Part shown: positions 8,063 through 23,726 of the stretch, one piece after another
Layout: every line of letters begins with the position of its first letter
Numbering within the stretch: the first letter of the stretch is position 1
Assembly (NCBI RefSeq): GCF_014217875.1
Contig: NZ_CP059060.1
Span: 992,001 to 1,056,000 of the forward strand
DNA: 64,000 nt
Direction: 5' to 3'
Origin: Synechococcus sp. LTW-R
GTDB lineage: Bacteria > Cyanobacteriota > Cyanobacteriia > PCC-6307 > Cyanobiaceae
The notes under the pieces: model-generated
The model's input: the letters and a program-made list of their open reading frames with translations, nothing else
What the model was told of the DNA's origin: nothing
Database searches by the model: none
Translations under genes and position numbers: made by a program

Positions 8063-10630
8063 ATGTTCGAGCGGTTTACCGAGAAGGCCATCAAGGTGAT
8101 CATGCTGGCCCAAGAAGAGGCCCGCCGCCTGGGTCACAACTTCGTGGGCACCGAGCAGATCCTCCTGGGCTTGATCGGAGAAGGCACCGGCGTCGCCGCG
8201 AAGGTCCTGAAGTCCATGGGGGTCAACCTCAAGGACGCTCGCGTCGAGGTCGAGAAAATCATCGGCCGCGGTTCCGGCTTCGTCGCGGTTGAGATTCCGT
8301 TCACGCCCAGAGCGAAACGGGTGCTGGAGCTCTCCCTCGAGGAAGCCCGTCAGCTCGGCCACAACTACATCGGTACGGAACACCTGCTCCTGGGCCTGAT
8401 CCGCGAAGGCGAAGGCGTCGCAGCCCGTGTTCTCGAGAACCTCGGCGTCGACCTGGCCAAGGTCCGCACCCAGGTCATTCGCATGCTGGGCGAGACCGCT
8501 GAAGTGGCCAGCGGTGGCGGTGGCGGTGGCGGCGGAAAGGGTTCCACGAAGACCCCGACCCTGGACGAATTCGGTAGCAACCTGACCCAGCAAGCCTGCG
8601 ACGGCAAGCTCGACCCCGTCGTCGGTCGTCAGCACGAAATTGAACGGGTCATCCAGATCCTGGGTCGCCGCACCAAGAACAACCCGGTGCTGATCGGCGA
8701 GCCCGGCGTGGGCAAAACCGCCATCGCCGAGGGCCTGGCCCAGCGCATCAACTCCGGTGATGTTCCCGACATCCTCGAAGACAAGCGTGTCCTCACTCTG
8801 GACATCGGCCTGCTGGTCGCTGGCACGAAGTACCGAGGCGAATTTGAGGAACGCCTTAAAAAGATCATGGAGGAGATCCGTGGCGCCGGGAACGTGATCC
8901 TGGTGATCGACGAAGTCCACACCCTGATCGGTGCCGGCGCCGCCGAGGGCGCCATCGATGCCGCCAACATCCTCAAGCCGGCCCTGGCCCGCGGTGAACT
9001 GCAGTGCATCGGCGCAACGACCCTCGACGAGTACCGCAAACACATCGAGCGGGATGCCGCTCTTGAGCGTCGCTTCCAGCCGGTGCAGGTGGGCGAGCCC
9101 TCGGTCGAGGACACTATTGAGATCCTGCGGGGCCTGAAGGAGCGCTACGAATCGCACCACCGCCTCAAGATTGCCGATGAGGCCCTGGTGGCAGCCGCGA
9201 CCCTGGGTGACCGCTACATCTCCGATCGCTTCCTGCCCGACAAGGCCATCGACTTGATCGATGAAGCCGGCAGCCGCGTGCGCCTGATGAATTCCAAGCT
9301 GCCCCCGGCGGCCAAGGAAGTCGACAAGCAGCTGCGCGACATCGAGAAGCAAAAGGATGAAGCCGTGCGCGAGCAGGACTTCGCCAAAGCTGGAGAACTG
9401 CGCGACAAAGAAGTGGAACTGCGCGAGCAGATCCGCTCAATCCTTCAGAACCGCAACGAAGAGAAGCCGGCTGAGTCCCCCGAAGCTTCAGCCGAAGCCA
9501 CCACCACAGAGACGCCCGTCGCGGTTGTCGAGGCACCAATTACTGCCGCTGCCGAATCCGGTCCGATGGTGACCGAAGAGGACATCGCTCAGATCGTTGC
9601 CTCCTGGACCGGAGTTCCTGTCCAAAAGCTGACCGAGAGCGAGTCGGCCAAGCTGCTGAACATGGAGGAAACCCTCCACCAGCGCCTGATCGGGCAGGAC
9701 GAAGCCGTGAAGGCCGTGTCCCGCGCCATTCGCCGTGCCCGGGTTGGCCTGAAGAACCCCAACCGTCCGATCGCCAGCTTCATCTTCTCCGGCCCCACCG
9801 GTGTTGGTAAGACCGAGCTGACGAAGTCCCTGGCGGCGTACTTCTTCGGCAGCGAAGAAGCGATGATCCGCCTCGACATGTCGGAGTTCATGGAGCGCCA
9901 CACGGTCAGCAAGCTGATTGGTTCGCCTCCGGGTTATGTGGGCTTCAACGAAGGCGGTCAGCTCACCGAAGCGGTCCGTCGTCGTCCCTACACCGTGGTG
10001 CTGTTCGACGAGATCGAGAAGGCCCACCCCGATGTGTTCAACCTGCTGCTGCAACTCCTGGAAGACGGTCGCCTGACCGATTCCAAGGGCCGCACGGTGG
10101 ACTTCAAGAACACCTTGATCATCATGACCTCGAACATCGGTTCGAAGGTCATCGAGAAAGGTGGCGGTGGCCTCGGTTTCGAGTTCTCGGGTGGCGATGC
10201 CGAAGAGACGAACTACAACCGCATCCGTTCCTTGGTGAACGAAGAGCTGAAGCAGTACTTCCGCCCTGAGTTCCTCAACCGTCTCGACGAAATCATCGTC
10301 TTCCGTCAGCTCAGCCGCGACGAGGTCAAGGAAATCTCCGAGATCATGCTCAAGGAGGTCTTTGCTCGGATGCAGGAGAAGGGCATCACCCTGACGGTGA
10401 CCGAAGCCTTCAAGGAACGCCTGGTAGATGAGGGCTACAACCCCAGCTACGGAGCCCGCCCGCTTCGCCGCGCGGTGATGCGTCTACTGGAAGATTCCCT
10501 CGCCGAAGAGTTCCTCTCCGGCAGGATCGGCGAAGGCGACACCGCCCTGGTGGATGTCGACGACGACAAGCAGGTGGTTATCCGCAAGGACTCCACTACC
10601 CCTTCGATCCCTGAGTTTGCTTCGGTATAA
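8063..10630 (+). CDS. clpC: ATP-dependent Clp protease ATP-binding subunit ClpC
   Basis: ClpC is the AAA+ unfoldase that feeds proteins to the ClpP/ClpR chamber in cyanobacteria and is normally essential. The 855-residue product has two Clp-N repeats (residues about 5-75 and 80-145), a glycine run near 152-158, a first AAA+ domain with GEPGVGKTA and [12 protein letters not shown], a UVR-like coiled coil near 430, and a second AAA+ domain with GPTGVGKTE and [11 protein letters not shown]. The start chosen is ATG 8063 ([11 protein letters not shown]), the conserved ClpC N-terminus. An in-frame TTG at 8033 lies inside an inverted repeat and is rejected. A strong terminator follows 30 bases after the stop. 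Confidence 0.98.
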   Translation: MFERFTEKAIKVIMLAQEEARRLGHNFVGTEQILLGLIGEGTGVAAKVLKSMGVNLKDARVEVEKIIGRGSGFVAVEIPFTPRAKRVLELSLEEARQLGHNYIGTEHLLLGLIREGEGVAARVLENLGVDLAKVRTQVIRMLGETAEVASGGGGGGGGKGSTKTPTLDEFGSNLTQQACDGKLDPVVGRQHEIERVIQILGRRTKNNPVLIGEPGVGKTAIAEGLAQRINSGDVPDILEDKRVLTLDIGLLVAGTKYRGEFEERLKKIMEEIRGAGNVILVIDEVHTLIGAGAAEGAIDAANILKPALARGELQCIGATTLDEYRKHIERDAALERRFQPVQVGEPSVEDTIEILRGLKERYESHHRLKIADEALVAAATLGDRYISDRFLPDKAIDLIDEAGSRVRLMNSKLPPAAKEVDKQLRDIEKQKDEAVREQDFAKAGELRDKEVELREQIRSILQNRNEEKPAESPEASAEATTTETPVAVVEAPITAAAESGPMVTEEDIAQIVASWTGVPVQKLTESESAKLLNMEETLHQRLIGQDEAVKAVSRAIRRARVGLKNPNRPIASFIFSGPTGVGKTELTKSLAAYFFGSEEAMIRLDMSEFMERHTVSKLIGSPPGYVGFNEGGQLTEAVRRRPYTVVLFDEIEKAHPDVFNLLLQLLEDGRLTDSKGRTVDFKNTLIIMTSNIGSKVIEKGGGGLGFEFSGGDAEETNYNRIRSLVNEELKQYFRPEFLNRLDEIIVFRQLSRDEVKEISEIMLKEVFARMQEKGITLTVTEAFKERLVDEGYNPSYGARPLRRAVMRLLEDSLAEEFLSGRIGEGDTALVDVDDDKQVVIRKDSTTPSIPEFASV

Positions 10631-10660
10631 GCAAGACTTTCTGCATCAAAAAGATCATCA

Positions 10661-10685
10661 AGCCCGGTCAATGACCGGGCTTTTT
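10661..10685 (+). terminator. Rho-independent terminator of clpC
   Basis: A 9-bp stem (AGCCCGGTC / GACCGGGCT) with a 3-base loop is followed by TTTTT, 30 bases after the clpC stop codon. Confidence 0.9.
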
Positions 10686-10870
10686 CATGCACGGGCCTGA
10701 AACATCAAAGCAGCGACAAGGGAAGATTGATCAGAGCCAGATAATGCAGGAGCAATGTCAAATAAGAGACAGATGAGCCATCGGAGAAGCCAGAAGTGCG
10801 CTCTCGGAGTCACTACAAATGAAGAAGACGGACAAGAAATCAAGCTATTCCTCCCACCAATTGGAACAGA

Positions 10871-11011
10871 CGATCAAAGTACCTGGAGTTAAGTAGACAA
10901 ATCACACCGGAACTGGTGAACGGTGATCCCATTACAGGCCGCTGCTGCGAAACACGCATCTGGCAAAAGCTGTATGGCAACTGGAAGCAGGTGCACGTGC
11001 ATCGCTCCTGA
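10871..11011 (+). pseudogene. Remnant of a SnoaL/NTF2-like protein (C-terminus only)
   Basis: An open frame ending at TGA 11009-11011 encodes ...ITPELVNGDPITG, then CCETRIWQKLYGNWKQVH and finally VHRS. The ETRxWxxxxGxWxxVHxHRS ending matches the C-terminus of the CaMKII-association / SnoaL-like (nuclear transport factor 2 superfamily) domain, which is normally about 120-140 residues long. Only about 45 residues are present and no start or N-terminal half is visible upstream, where the frame lacks resemblance and other frames are stopped. The region from 10686 to 10870 shows nothing else that I recognise. It is most likely a decayed gene. Confidence 0.5.
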
Positions 11012-11046
11012 TTACGCGGCAATCTGAATGTCCTGATTGGAGTCAA

Positions 11047-11084
11047 AAAGCCGCTGGGTCCCGTGCTCCAGCGGCTTTCTCTTT
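11047..11084. terminator. Bidirectional terminator-like hairpin
   Basis: A 10-bp stem (AAGCCGCTGG / CCAGCGGCTT) has a loop of 10 bases, with T-rich sequence after it on the plus strand (TTTCTCTTTC) and a T5 run on the minus strand. It would end plus-strand reading from the gene remnant and give a second stop for minus-strand rRNA transcripts. Confidence 0.75.
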
Positions 11085-11217
11085 CTTGGTGGATGCGCCG
11101 AGGTTGAGATCTTGGGGTGAGCGGCTCTTCCTCGAGCCGCACAACCGCAGCACTAAGGGATCAAAGTCTTGAGGCGAGGGGGCTCAGCTTGGATACTCAC
11201 CTGGTTATTTCAAGCCA

Positions 11218-11248
11218 ACAAAAAAGCCACCCTTAAGGGGTGGCTTTC
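11218..11248 (-). terminator. rRNA operon terminator
   Basis: Read on the minus strand, a stem AAAGCCACC / GGTGGCTTT with a short loop is followed by TTTTTTG. It lies 70 bases past the 3' end of the 5S gene and is the natural end of the rRNA operon. The stretch between it and 11085 holds only a short GCGGCTC/GAGCCGC hairpin near 11123-11142 and no gene. Confidence 0.85.
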
Positions 11249-11317
11249 TCGCCTCAACCCATGGCTCTCATCTTCAGAAGAGAGCGGCATGGATTGAGTT
11301 AGTGGAGCGAATGTTTT

Positions 11318-11435
11318 ACCTGGCATCGACCTATTTTCTCAGGGGGCTACCCCCCAAATATCGTCGGCGCTACAGCGTTTCACAGCCGAGTTCGAGATGG
11401 ATCGGAGTGGTTCCACTGCGCCATGGACACCAGGA
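11318..11435 (-). rRNA. rrf: 5S ribosomal RNA
   Basis: The minus strand reads TCCTGGTGTCCATGGCGCAG at the 5' end, with the conserved ATCTCGAACTCGG loop, and ends with GGTCGATGCCAGGT, giving about 118 bases. The complementary ends CCTGG / CCAGG form helix I. Ends are accurate to a few bases. It is the last gene of the operon, about 145 bases after 23S. Confidence 0.93.
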
Positions 11436-11579
11436 TAGATATTCGCTCTCAGGTGAACCCTGAGAACTGCATAGGTTACGAACAACTCTCATGCTTGCTT
11501 TCGCTTGCTTGAGGTTGTCGCTCTGTAATTCAAAAGCTCTCCACATTGACCTTGCGATCATTGTGTTTTGAGAGATGAG

Positions 11580-14457
<2,878 letters not shown>

Positions 14458-14894
14458 AATTAATCCTCCTAACGCTTCAGGCTGTTGAGGCCCATTCTCT
14501 CAGTTTTCTCTTAACCAAAGATCAGATTGCTCTGCTTCTCGATCAGTTAGAAAAAAGGATCAAACTCCCCGCTCCTCGGCGGATTGGGAAGAACGCTAGA
14601 AGGTCTCGGCTCTCAAAAATAGAATTATCAGGTCACCATTCACCTTGCGGTGAACAATGCTCTGATCTCTATGAGATGCTTTTGTCTTTCCAGACTCACC
14701 TATGCAGTTGTCAAGGTTCTGCTAAATCCTCTCTCTTTCGAGAGTGAATTCAGCATCAGCTCAATCTTGACTCAATCATGAATCAGCAATGAGCTGAGGC
14801 TGAATACATCTGGTTCAACCAGTGGATTCTCTGCGAACAACGTCTAGTCACCAACTCAGAAGCTCTTCCTGGCTTAGGAGTTCAGATATGTTAG

Positions 14895-14967
14895 TGGAGG
14901 TTAGCGGACTCGAACCGCTGACATCCTGCTTGCAAAGCAGGCGCTCTACCAACTGAGCTAAACCCCC
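14895..14967 (-). tRNA. trnA-UGC: tRNA-Ala (TGC)
   Basis: The minus strand gives a full 73-base cloverleaf: acceptor GGGGGTT, D-arm with AGCTCAGTTGGTAGAGC, anticodon loop TTTGCAA with anticodon TGC, T-arm GGTTCGAGTCC and 3' end ACCTCCA. It sits in the 16S-23S spacer, as is common in cyanobacteria. CCA is not encoded. Confidence 0.96.
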
Positions 14968-14993
14968 AAATGATCCAAAACTGGATTTTGGAA

Positions 14994-15067
<74 letters not shown>

Positions 15068-15099
15068 AGGAAGTGAACCCTCTATGGGGTGACCTAGAC

Positions 15100-15112
15100 A
15101 ACGTTTAGGAAC
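15100..15112 (-). repeat. 16S precursor processing stem, 3' arm
   Basis: AACGTTTAGGAAC here is the exact reverse complement of GTTCCTAAACGTT at 17073-17085. The two copies flank the 16S gene, so in the precursor RNA they would pair, with weaker pairing continuing outward (ACCT.GACAA on both sides). Such stems are cut by RNase III to release pre-16S. This is a known type of element; the assignment is by position and complementarity. Confidence 0.75.
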
Positions 15113-15242
15113 TAAAAATCAATCGTTGTGCAGCCTTACGACTCACAGGATTGAAGTTGAGGTACCGATCGACCTAAGGTGACAGGATTTCGGCCTAAGA
15201 ATAAAAGTACTCAGGCATCAAAATCGTTGTTTGTCTCCCTGT

Positions 15243-16725
<1,483 letters not shown>

Positions 16726-17294
16726 TAGATCAAATCCTATTGATCACTTTCGTGATCTCAATTTGACTTGCCTCACCCACAACTCGCGCTGGCGCACGGT
16801 CGCAGTTGATGCCACTTCCTCTGACAGAAGCGTTCAAAGAGTGCAAAACAAAATCTCTTTCGTTCAGACTTTCCAGGATCTCAGATCCGGTCGTTGCTCC
16901 ACTTGCTGCACACCGACACAACCGTCAACCGTGAGAGTCGACAGATCGTGCAAGCAACAAGCTTCCACAACTAAAAAACTTTTGACGGGACCTCACACCC
17001 TCACTGCATCTTCGTTAACCACTCACCTCAGCCTCTCAGCCTCAGCTCGCGACTAACGCAGTGAAAGCGTCAGTTCCTAAACGTTCAGTTGTCCAGGTGC
17101 TCCGATCGCCACACGCTTCTCAGCTCGACCCTCTCAGGTCTTTCGGGCTCTCGGTCCGCGGCCTCGCGACCGCTTGTTGAACTTACATCACCGAGTTCCC
17201 TCGGCTTTCAGTTCACCGCCCGTGATCTCGCGATCGCTGAGCGCTACGGAAACATACCAGAGCCGCTGTCGCCTCCGCTACCGATCGGCGTCGT
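16726..17294 (-). promoter_or_regulatory. rRNA operon leader and promoter region
   Basis: This 569-base gene-free stretch precedes 16S on the minus strand. It contains the 5' arm of the 16S processing stem (17073-17085). A small hairpin GATCAC-TTTC-GTGATC lies at 16742-16757 just before 16S, and another, CCGAG-TTCC-CTCGG, at 17191-17204. A HIP1 octamer GCGATCGC lies near 17230. The promoter should lie upstream of 17085, but I see no convincing -35/-10 pair, so its position is not called. Short open frames here look spurious. Confidence 0.55.
17073..17085 (-). repeat. 16S precursor processing stem, 5' arm
   Basis: GTTCCTAAACGTT pairs exactly with the copy at 15100-15112 on the other side of 16S, so it must lie inside the primary transcript. 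This places the rRNA promoter upstream (at higher coordinates) of this point. Confidence 0.75.
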
Positions 17295-17603
17295 TCAGAT
17301 GTCCTCGCCAGACTCCGGATCGGAGAGGAAGGTCTCCAAGGTCGTCAGCAGGAGGGCCAAGGCTGAATGACGCTCCAGATCCGCTCCAATGACATGGTCC
17401 AGCCACTGCCCTGAGAGCTGTTCGATCTGGGAGAACAGGGCCTGTCCCTCCCGAAGCCGTTCCATCACCCGATCAACGTTCGCCTCATCGGTTTCCGGCA
17501 GGGGACCCACGACATATCGGCGTCCGTCATCCCCCACATAGGTGAGGTTGCCGTCCGAATCAAAGATCGGAACCGCATGGGGTGTGATCGGTCTGTCGTC
17601 CAC
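17295..17603 (-). CDS. Conserved hypothetical protein
   Basis: The product is about 102 residues long from a GTG start at 17603 (MDDRPITPHAVPIFDSDG). It has a short beta-rich start (LTYVGDDGRRYVVG) and an acidic helical rest ending in ESGEDI. I chose this start because the longer frame from 17705 would run across the start of the divergent transporter gene at 17675 and its extra residues are low-complexity. No known domain is recognised. It lies directly upstream of the rRNA promoter region on the same strand. Confidence 0.7.
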   Translation of the reverse strand: MDDRPITPHAVPIFDSDGNLTYVGDDGRRYVVGPLPETDEANVDRVMERLREGQALFSQIEQLSGQWLDHVIGADLERHSALALLLTTLETFLSDPESGEDI

Positions 17604-17674
17604 AGCTCCCCCAGCACCGGCTAACCCCTGGTTAGCTCTGCCCAGGAGCTGCGGCAACCTGCCAGGCTGCGGCC

Positions 17675-19578
<1,904 letters not shown>

Positions 19579-19637
19579 CTAATACAGCCAGTGCTCCGGA
19601 TCTGTCTATGAAAAGACAGCAGACCTAGATCAAACGC

Positions 19638-20180
19638 TCAGCCCTCCTTGGGCCCCGCTTCAAATTGATCTGTCAGCAAACGCCGCTGGTATTCCGCCGT
19701 CAGGGCATTGAGGTGCTCAACCGCTGCCGCTTCCATCTCCTCATCGATCTGATCAAAAGCCGAGCCCTCCGGGACCGTGATCCCGAGCACCAGTGCCAAC
19801 GCGTCGAACAAACGCACCTGGTCGTTCTGCCAGGCCTGGTAGTCACCGGCGACCTCGATCAAGGCGTCCTGCTCGACCGTTCCGCGATCCACCTCCGTGC
19901 GGATCGTCTGGATCTGGGCCAGCCGCGCAGAACTAACCACCGCGTGAGCGGCACCCAGGGCCGCCAAGGCATCGCTGGCTTCACGCTTCAGGACGCTCAG
20001 GTCCCGGTTGCGCACGGCCTTATCAATCGTCAGGGGGGAACGCAGGCCCGGCATCTGACTGACCGCAGAGCGCTTCTGGGGCGTCGGGGCCGGACGAATC
20101 GCTGCGGTCGCGGGTTTCAAGGCTTGCCCCCAACGAATCAGGGCATTCCCCAAGCGCCGTCTCCAACCCCGTCTTGCCAT
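19638..20180 (-). CDS. Hypothetical protein
   Basis: This is a 180-residue soluble protein with a basic N-terminus (MARRGWRRRLGNALIRWG) and Ala/Glu-rich helices, for example KAVRNRDLSVLKREASDALAAL near residue 55. No domain is recognised. It is flanked by GAPDH downstream and the CDF exporter upstream on the same strand, with gaps of about 80 and 70 bases, so it could have its own promoter. Base composition matches the core chromosome. Confidence 0.7.
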   Translation of the reverse strand: MARRGWRRRLGNALIRWGQALKPATAAIRPAPTPQKRSAVSQMPGLRSPLTIDKAVRNRDLSVLKREASDALAALGAAHAVVSSARLAQIQTIRTEVDRGTVEQDALIEVAGDYQAWQNDQVRLFDALALVLGITVPEGSAFDQIDEEMEAAAVEHLNALTAEYQRRLLTDQFEAGPKEG

Positions 20181-20252
20181 TCGACGCCGACTCGACCTGC
20201 ATCCAATCTGACGGGACAGGGGCGAAATGGGTAGCGGGAAACCGAATGGGTC

Positions 20253-21107
20253 CTACGGGATGGGCTCGATTTGCAGGGTGCTGTGCTCAATGCCCAGCTC
20301 CCGCAAGCGCTCCTCCCCAAGCCGCAGCAGATCGGCGGCCGGGACGCCCTGCACCTGGAGATGGGCTGTCAGGGCAACCCGGCGTCCACCCAACCCCCAG
20401 ACGTGCAGTTCACTGACCGCCATCACTCCGGGCAACCCGCGCAGGGCTGCCTCGATCAGCTGGAGATCCTGGCCCTCGGGAACCGCATCCAGGCTGGCCG
20501 CCAAGGCTTGCTTGAGCAGTCCGTAGGCACTGACCATGACGGCCGCACCGACCGCGATGGCCGTGATCGCGTCCAGCTCGGTTCGGCCGGTCAGCGCCAC
20601 CAAGATCGCGCTGAGCAGCACCGCCGCAGAGACCGCCGCATCGCTCAGCAGGTGCAGCACCGCCGCCCGGCGATTGAGATCCAGGTGGGAGTCCGTGCCA
20701 AAGAGTCGAGCCGAAAGCAAGTTGATCGCAATGCCCGCGGCGGCCGCCACCGCCACGGGGCCGGCCACCAGGGGTTCAGGCTGCTGCAGGCGGTCCAGCC
20801 CCTCCACCACCACCAGCAGCCCCGCACCAAAAACCAACAAGCCATTGATCAAGGCCGCCAGGTGGGTGCTGCGTCCATAGCCATAGGTGAAGCGACCGCG
20901 GGCAGGACGCAGGCTCAGCCGCTCAGCGCCCCAGGCCAGCAGCAGACCCACCACATCCCCCAGGTTGTGGATCGCATCGCCGATCAGGGCCAGCGAGCCA
21001 AAGCCGAAGCCAATCGCCAACTGGGCCCCGGTCAGCAGGGCATTGAGCAGAACGCTCCAGCGAAACGCTGCGGCTGCGCCTCCGTGATGGTGGTGATGCG
21101 CTCCCAT
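20253..21107 (-). CDS. Cation diffusion facilitator family transporter
   Basis: This 284-residue inner-membrane protein exchanges divalent metal ions such as zinc, cobalt or manganese for protons. It has the CDF pattern of about six membrane segments, with GDAIHNLGDVVGLLLAWGAE (metal site His-Asp in segment 2) and HLLSDAAVSAAVLL (segment 5 HxxxD) and a cytoplasmic C-domain with SELHVWGLGGRRVALTAHLQ. The N-terminus MGAHHHHHGG has five consecutive His residues, probably a metal-collecting tail. Metal choice cannot be told. Confidence 0.93.
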   Translation of the reverse strand: MGAHHHHHGGAAAAFRWSVLLNALLTGAQLAIGFGFGSLALIGDAIHNLGDVVGLLLAWGAERLSLRPARGRFTYGYGRSTHLAALINGLLVFGAGLLVVVEGLDRLQQPEPLVAGPVAVAAAAGIAINLLSARLFGTDSHLDLNRRAAVLHLLSDAAVSAAVLLSAILVALTGRTELDAITAIAVGAAVMVSAYGLLKQALAASLDAVPEGQDLQLIEAALRGLPGVMAVSELHVWGLGGRRVALTAHLQVQGVPAADLLRLGEERLRELGIEHSTLQIEPIP

Positions 21108-21144
21108 CGATCAGCGGCAACCACACCACTTTTAGAGTGATTTC

Positions 21145-22257
21145 ATGGCCGCATCCTCCCTGCAGCAACACGCCATTGCCCCAGCCACCGTGCTGCGGGG
21201 CGAAGGAGCTTGGGCTGAAGCCCTGCCCCTCATCGCTGGCCTGAGCCAAGCGCCGTTGCTGCTCGGCCGCAGCGCTGCCACCCAAGCCCTGCGCGAAGGG
21301 CTGAAGAGCGATCTGGAGCAGAACGGTCTGCGGGTGACCAGCGCGGAACTGGAGTTCGACTGCTGCGAAGCCGACCTCGCGCGCCTCGCCGAGCTGACCC
21401 AAGCCAACGGCTGCGACGGGGTGCTGGCCTGCGGCGGCGGCAAGGTCCTCGATGCCGGCAAGTTGCTGGCCCACCGCGTCGGCCTCCCCTGCATCACCGT
21501 CCCCAGCAGCGCGGCCACCTGCGCGGGCTGGACGGCCCTGGCCAACCTCTACAGCCCCCAAGGTGCCTTCGAGGGGGATGTCGCCCTCGATCACTGCCCC
21601 GAGCTGCTGGTCTTTGACCACTCCCTGGTGGCCTCGGCCCCCCAGCGCACCCTGGCCAGCGGCATCGCTGATGCGATGGCCAAGTGGTACGAGGCCTCCG
21701 TCAGCAGCGGCGCCAGCCGCGATGGCCTCGTGCAACAGGCCGTGCAGCAGGCCCGCGTCCTGCGGGATCAACTGCTACTGGAAGCCGAGCAGGCCCTCAC
21801 GGAGGTGGGCGGCGAAGCCTGGGTCCGCGTCGCGGAAGCCAGCGGCCTCACCGCCGGCCTGATCGGCGGCATTGGCGGCGCCCGCTGCCGCACCGTGGCC
21901 GCCCACGCGGTGCACAACGGCCTGACCCAGCTGGAGGCCAGCCACGGCCAACTCCATGGGGAGAAGGTGGGCTTTGGAATCCTGGTGCAGCTGCGCCTGG
22001 AGGAAAGCATCGGCGGCAACCAACTGGCGGCCCAAGCCCGGCGCCAACTGCTGCCCTTCTTCCAACACCTGAACCTGCCGGTCAGCCTGACGGACCTCGG
22101 ACTGGCCCAGGCCAGCCTCGCGGAGCTGCAGGCGGTGGCGGAGTTTGCCTGCCGCCCGGGATCGGATCTGCATCACCTGCCCTTCGCCGTCGGCCCGGCC
22201 GATGTGCTGGCGGCCCTCGTCAGCACCACCGCGGCCCTGAGCACGGTTGATGCCTGA
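21145..22257 (+). CDS. Iron-containing alcohol / glycerol dehydrogenase family protein
   Basis: The 370-residue protein resembles glycerol dehydrogenases (GldA type): nucleotide loop ACGGGKVLDAGKLLA near residue 95, PSSAATCAGWTAL near 118, metal Asp in GIADAMAKWYEA near 177, and metal His residues in AHAVHNGLTQLEASHGQLHGEKVGFG near 255-275. It probably reduces or oxidises a small polyol using NAD(P). The true substrate is unknown. It begins an apparent three-gene operon; its stop overlaps the next ATG by eight bases (ATGCCTGA). Confidence 0.87.
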   Translation: MAASSLQQHAIAPATVLRGEGAWAEALPLIAGLSQAPLLLGRSAATQALREGLKSDLEQNGLRVTSAELEFDCCEADLARLAELTQANGCDGVLACGGGKVLDAGKLLAHRVGLPCITVPSSAATCAGWTALANLYSPQGAFEGDVALDHCPELLVFDHSLVASAPQRTLASGIADAMAKWYEASVSSGASRDGLVQQAVQQARVLRDQLLLEAEQALTEVGGEAWVRVAEASGLTAGLIGGIGGARCRTVAAHAVHNGLTQLEASHGQLHGEKVGFGILVQLRLEESIGGNQLAAQARRQLLPFFQHLNLPVSLTDLGLAQASLAELQAVAEFACRPGSDLHHLPFAVGPADVLAALVSTTAALSTVDA

Positions 22258-23134
22258 GGCCCTGGATCAGCGGCAGCTGCTGGAGCGCGCCGCCAAAACC
22301 CTGCTGGATCCCCAAGGACAGGCCATCGCTCGGGCGGTGCAGTGGTGGGACCTGCCCAATGCCTGCGGCCAAACCAACGAGCCCTGGCCTGTAGCGGTTC
22401 TCGGCTCCGGTCCTCCGGTGCTGCTCCTGCATGGCTTCGACAGCTCCCACCAGGAATTCCGGCGGCTGAGCCCGCTGCTGTCGGCCCACGCCCAACTGTT
22501 CATCCCCGATCTCTACGGCTTTGGCTTCTGCCCACGGCCCGAGGGCGGCAACTACAGCCCCGTAGGCGTGCTGCGCCATCTGGAGGCCGTGCTCGACGCG
22601 GTACTTGAGCGCAGTGGCGCCAAGCGCGTCGGCCTGATTGGGGCGTCGATGGGGGGATCGGCGGCCGTGGAATTGGCCCGCCGACGCCCCGAGCAGATTG
22701 AGCGCCTGCTGCTGCTGGCCCCCGCCGGCCTTACCGGCAAACCAATGCCGGTACCTCCGCTCTTGAATCAGCTGGGCGCGCGCTTTTTGGCACTGCCGGC
22801 GATTCGCCGCGGGCTCTGCCGCAGTGCCTTTGCCCAACCCGACCGTGATGTCGGTCCCGCAGAACTGGAGATCGCCTCGATCCACCTGCGCTGCCCGAAC
22901 TGGGCGCCGGCCTTGGCGGCCTTTGCCGGCAGTGGCGGTTTTGGGGGCTGCGGGCTGCCGCTGCCCAGCCAACCGCTCGAGGTGCTCTGGGGGGCCAACG
23001 ACCGGATCCTGCAGGGCAAACCGAAAGCCGACGCGGCAGTTCTGTTAGGAGAGCGGATCACCGAGCTCAGCGATTGCGGGCACCTGCCCCACATCGATCT
23101 GCCCGGCACCGTGGTGCGCACCTGGCATGGCTGA
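22250..23134 (+). CDS. Alpha/beta hydrolase
   Basis: This 294-residue alpha/beta-fold enzyme has the oxyanion segment VLLLHGFDSSHQEFR near residue 61, the nucleophile elbow GASMGGSA (Ser near residue 133), the acid region EVLWGANDRIL and the catalytic His in DCGHLPHID near the end. The substrate is unknown. ATG 22250 is preferred over the TTG three bases earlier. The gene overlaps the dehydrogenase upstream and the DUF2993 gene downstream by eight bases each. Confidence 0.88.
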   Translation: MPEALDQRQLLERAAKTLLDPQGQAIARAVQWWDLPNACGQTNEPWPVAVLGSGPPVLLLHGFDSSHQEFRRLSPLLSAHAQLFIPDLYGFGFCPRPEGGNYSPVGVLRHLEAVLDAVLERSGAKRVGLIGASMGGSAAVELARRRPEQIERLLLLAPAGLTGKPMPVPPLLNQLGARFLALPAIRRGLCRSAFAQPDRDVGPAELEIASIHLRCPNWAPALAAFAGSGGFGGCGLPLPSQPLEVLWGANDRILQGKPKADAAVLLGERITELSDCGHLPHIDLPGTVVRTWHG

Positions 23135-23726
23135 TCCCGTTCTGCAACTGCTGGCCAGTGGCCTGCAGTTCTGGATTCGCCAGCAATGCGAGTCCGTCGA
23201 GCAGCTCGAGCTGCAGCTGCACGGCTCCACCCTGGCGCTGCTGCGGGGCCGGCTGGAGGGGGTGAGCCTGGTGGCCCGCAAGGCGGTCTTCAGTGCCCTG
23301 GAGATCGAGCGGGTGGAGCTGCGCAGCGGGGCGATCAGCGTCCAGATGGGCAAGCTGATGAAGGGCCAGTCGCTGCAGCTCGAGCAGCCTTTTCCGGTGC
23401 AGGGGAGCGCAGAATTCAGTGGTCCAGGCCTCAGCCGTTCCTTCAGTGGCGCCCACTGGCGCGGGCTGGGGGACCAGATCAGCGAAGCGCTGCTGGGGCT
23501 GACGCCACTGCAGGAGCTGACGATCGAGAACGAGCAGCTTCTGGTGCGGGCCCAGGGGCGGGAGATGGCCACCCAGCCCCTCGCCGAGGCGGGCTGTGTG
23601 GTGCTGCAGCAATGCGATGGTCCCCAGCGCTACGCCCTGCCGGGGGACCCCAACATCACGATCGAGCAGGCGGAGTTGCAGTCCGGGCGGCTGCTAGTGA
23701 GCGGCACCGCGATGGTGCAGCCCTAG
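23127..23726 (+). CDS. DUF2993 (LmeA-like) family protein
   Basis: This 199-residue protein begins with ADPVLQLLASGLQFWIRQQC and continues with LELQLHGSTLALLRGRLEGVSLVARKAVF, the beta-strand pattern of the DUF2993 lipid-binding-type family that is common in cyanobacteria. No signal peptide or membrane segment is clear. It starts inside the hydrolase stop (ATGGCTGA overlap) and ends by overlapping the convergent cdsA gene by four bases. The role is unknown; a link to membrane lipids is only inferred. Confidence 0.82.
   Translation: MADPVLQLLASGLQFWIRQQCESVEQLELQLHGSTLALLRGRLEGVSLVARKAVFSALEIERVELRSGAISVQMGKLMKGQSLQLEQPFPVQGSAEFSGPGLSRSFSGAHWRGLGDQISEALLGLTPLQELTIENEQLLVRAQGREMATQPLAEAGCVVLQQCDGPQRYALPGDPNITIEQAELQSGRLLVSGTAMVQP

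Noticed and set aside
14458-14894. Search for a 23S processing stem or extra tRNA in the spacer
   Set aside because: Only short weak matches (CTCTCAAAA / TTTTGAGAG) were found, not enough to report as a feature.
17226-17237. HIP1 octamers (GCGATCGC) here and at other places such as near 27624 and 51680
   Set aside because: They are scattered singly across cyanobacterial genomes and mark no particular feature here.
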